Below, piece by piece: positions 12,993-13,159 of a stretch of 13,159 bases of DNA. Location: positions 1 to 13,159 of the forward strand of contig CAMCIE010000013.1 in assembly GCA_945874815.1 (NCBI GenBank), written 5' to 3'. The notes beneath the pieces are model-generated. The model had not been told where the DNA came from and made no database searches. It saw nothing but the letters and a program-made list of their open reading frames with translations. The stretch is from an uncultured Bacteroidales bacterium. Its GTDB lineage: Bacteria; Bacteroidota; Bacteroidia; Bacteroidales; UBA932. Positions within the stretch are counted from its first letter, which is position 1. Every line of letters begins with the position of its first letter. The position numbers and the translations under genes are program-made.

Positions 12993-13159
12993 ATGAAAAT
13001 TAAACGAATTCTTGGCTTAGGCCTCTTTTTGATTGCAGCAATGTCAATAGATTGCCACGCGAAAAACAAATCTGAAAATCATGTAACGATCCATCTTTGC
13101 GGCGACAGCACATGTGCTCCTAAGGACATGTCGAAAGGCAGCCCGGAGAGGGGATGGGG
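12993..13159 (+). CDS. SGNH hydrolase, rhamnogalacturonan acetylesterase-like, N-terminal fragment (3' end outside window)
   Basis: Only 55 complete codons are in the window. A signal peptide covers about 1-23: MKIKR, then a hydrophobic stretch ending in SIDCHA. Mature residues then read HVTIHLCGDSTCAP, followed by a Gly-Trp pair at 54-55 with a partial Gly-type codon at the edge. GDST is SGNH/GDSL block I, with nucleophile Ser39. GDST followed by G-W-G about 15 residues later is the pattern I associate with rhamnogalacturonan acetylesterases (family CE12) and relatives, which remove acetyl groups from pectin. The remaining blocks (Gly, Asn, Asp/His) lie beyond the window, so the assignment rests on the N-terminus only. 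It is divergent from the glycosyltransferase gene. Its presence suggests that a pectin-related or other polysaccharide locus may continue to the right. Confidence 0.75.
   Translation, partial: MKIKRILGLGLFLIAAMSIDCHAKNKSENHVTIHLCGDSTCAPKDMSKGSPERGW

Noticed and set aside
12872..13069. 65-codon - strand frame with a hydrophobic C-terminal half
   Set aside because: It overlaps the divergent promoter region and the signal peptide of the SGNH hydrolase. Its hydrophobicity follows from A/T-rich DNA, and it has no supporting context.
1..13159. CRISPR array, tRNA/rRNA genes, transposase or phage genes
   Set aside because: No regularly spaced direct repeats, cloverleaf sequences, rRNA signatures or mobile-element proteins were seen on either strand.

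Overview
The window reads as chromosomal DNA of a Bacteroidales-type bacterium (Bacteroidota), probably one living in a gut or on plant fibre. This is inferred from four things. There are stacks of roughly 800-residue MacB/FtsX-type ABC permeases. Promoter-like boxes match the Bacteroides -7 consensus TAnnTTTG. Start codons are preceded by A/T-rich leaders without clear Shine-Dalgarno sequences. Several secreted carbohydrate-esterase-like genes are present. Base composition is close to half GC by eye. No species can be named from the sequence alone.

Region 1 (1-8855, + strand) is a densely packed ABC transporter operon. It holds the C-terminal third of one permease cut by the window edge, a complete permease, one MacB/LolD-type ATPase, and two more complete permeases. 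Each complete permease has 8 predicted membrane helices in a duplicated layout (TM, periplasmic domain, three TMs, then the same again). Each ends in a related tail of the form [ND]P-x-[ED]-[SG]-[LI]. They are clearly paralogues and appear to share a single ATPase. The likely role is mechanotransmission or export at the inner membrane. The substrate cannot be read from the sequence, and no membrane-fusion or outer-membrane partner is inside the window. Two non-coding structures break the operon: a tetraloop hairpin between the ATPase and the third permease, and a 115-base palindromic repeat between the third and fourth permeases.

Region 2 (8856-11705) has a secreted alpha/beta-hydrolase esterase on the - strand, then a divergently transcribed dihydroorotate-dehydrogenase-like flavoprotein on the + strand. 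The 75 bases between them carry promoter-like boxes facing both ways. A second secreted CE1-like esterase then converges on the flavoprotein gene.

Region 3 (11702-13159) has a family-4 glycosyltransferase on the - strand whose stop codon overlaps the start of the second esterase, so the two are a translationally coupled pair. Divergent from it is the start of a signal-peptide-bearing SGNH hydrolase, with the GDST block seen in rhamnogalacturonan acetylesterases, cut by the right edge. Three esterase-type genes within about 4.3 kb suggest removal of acyl groups from plant or host polysaccharides, but no polysaccharide-utilisation locus marker (SusC/SusD, sulfatase, polysaccharide lyase) is visible.

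No tRNA, rRNA, CRISPR array, transposase or phage gene was found, and no gene-free stretch exceeds 150 bases. I see nothing that amounts to a wholly new system. The most unusual items are the palindromic repeat, the multi-permease/one-ATPase layout with altered coupling helices, and the Cys-rich insert in the first esterase.
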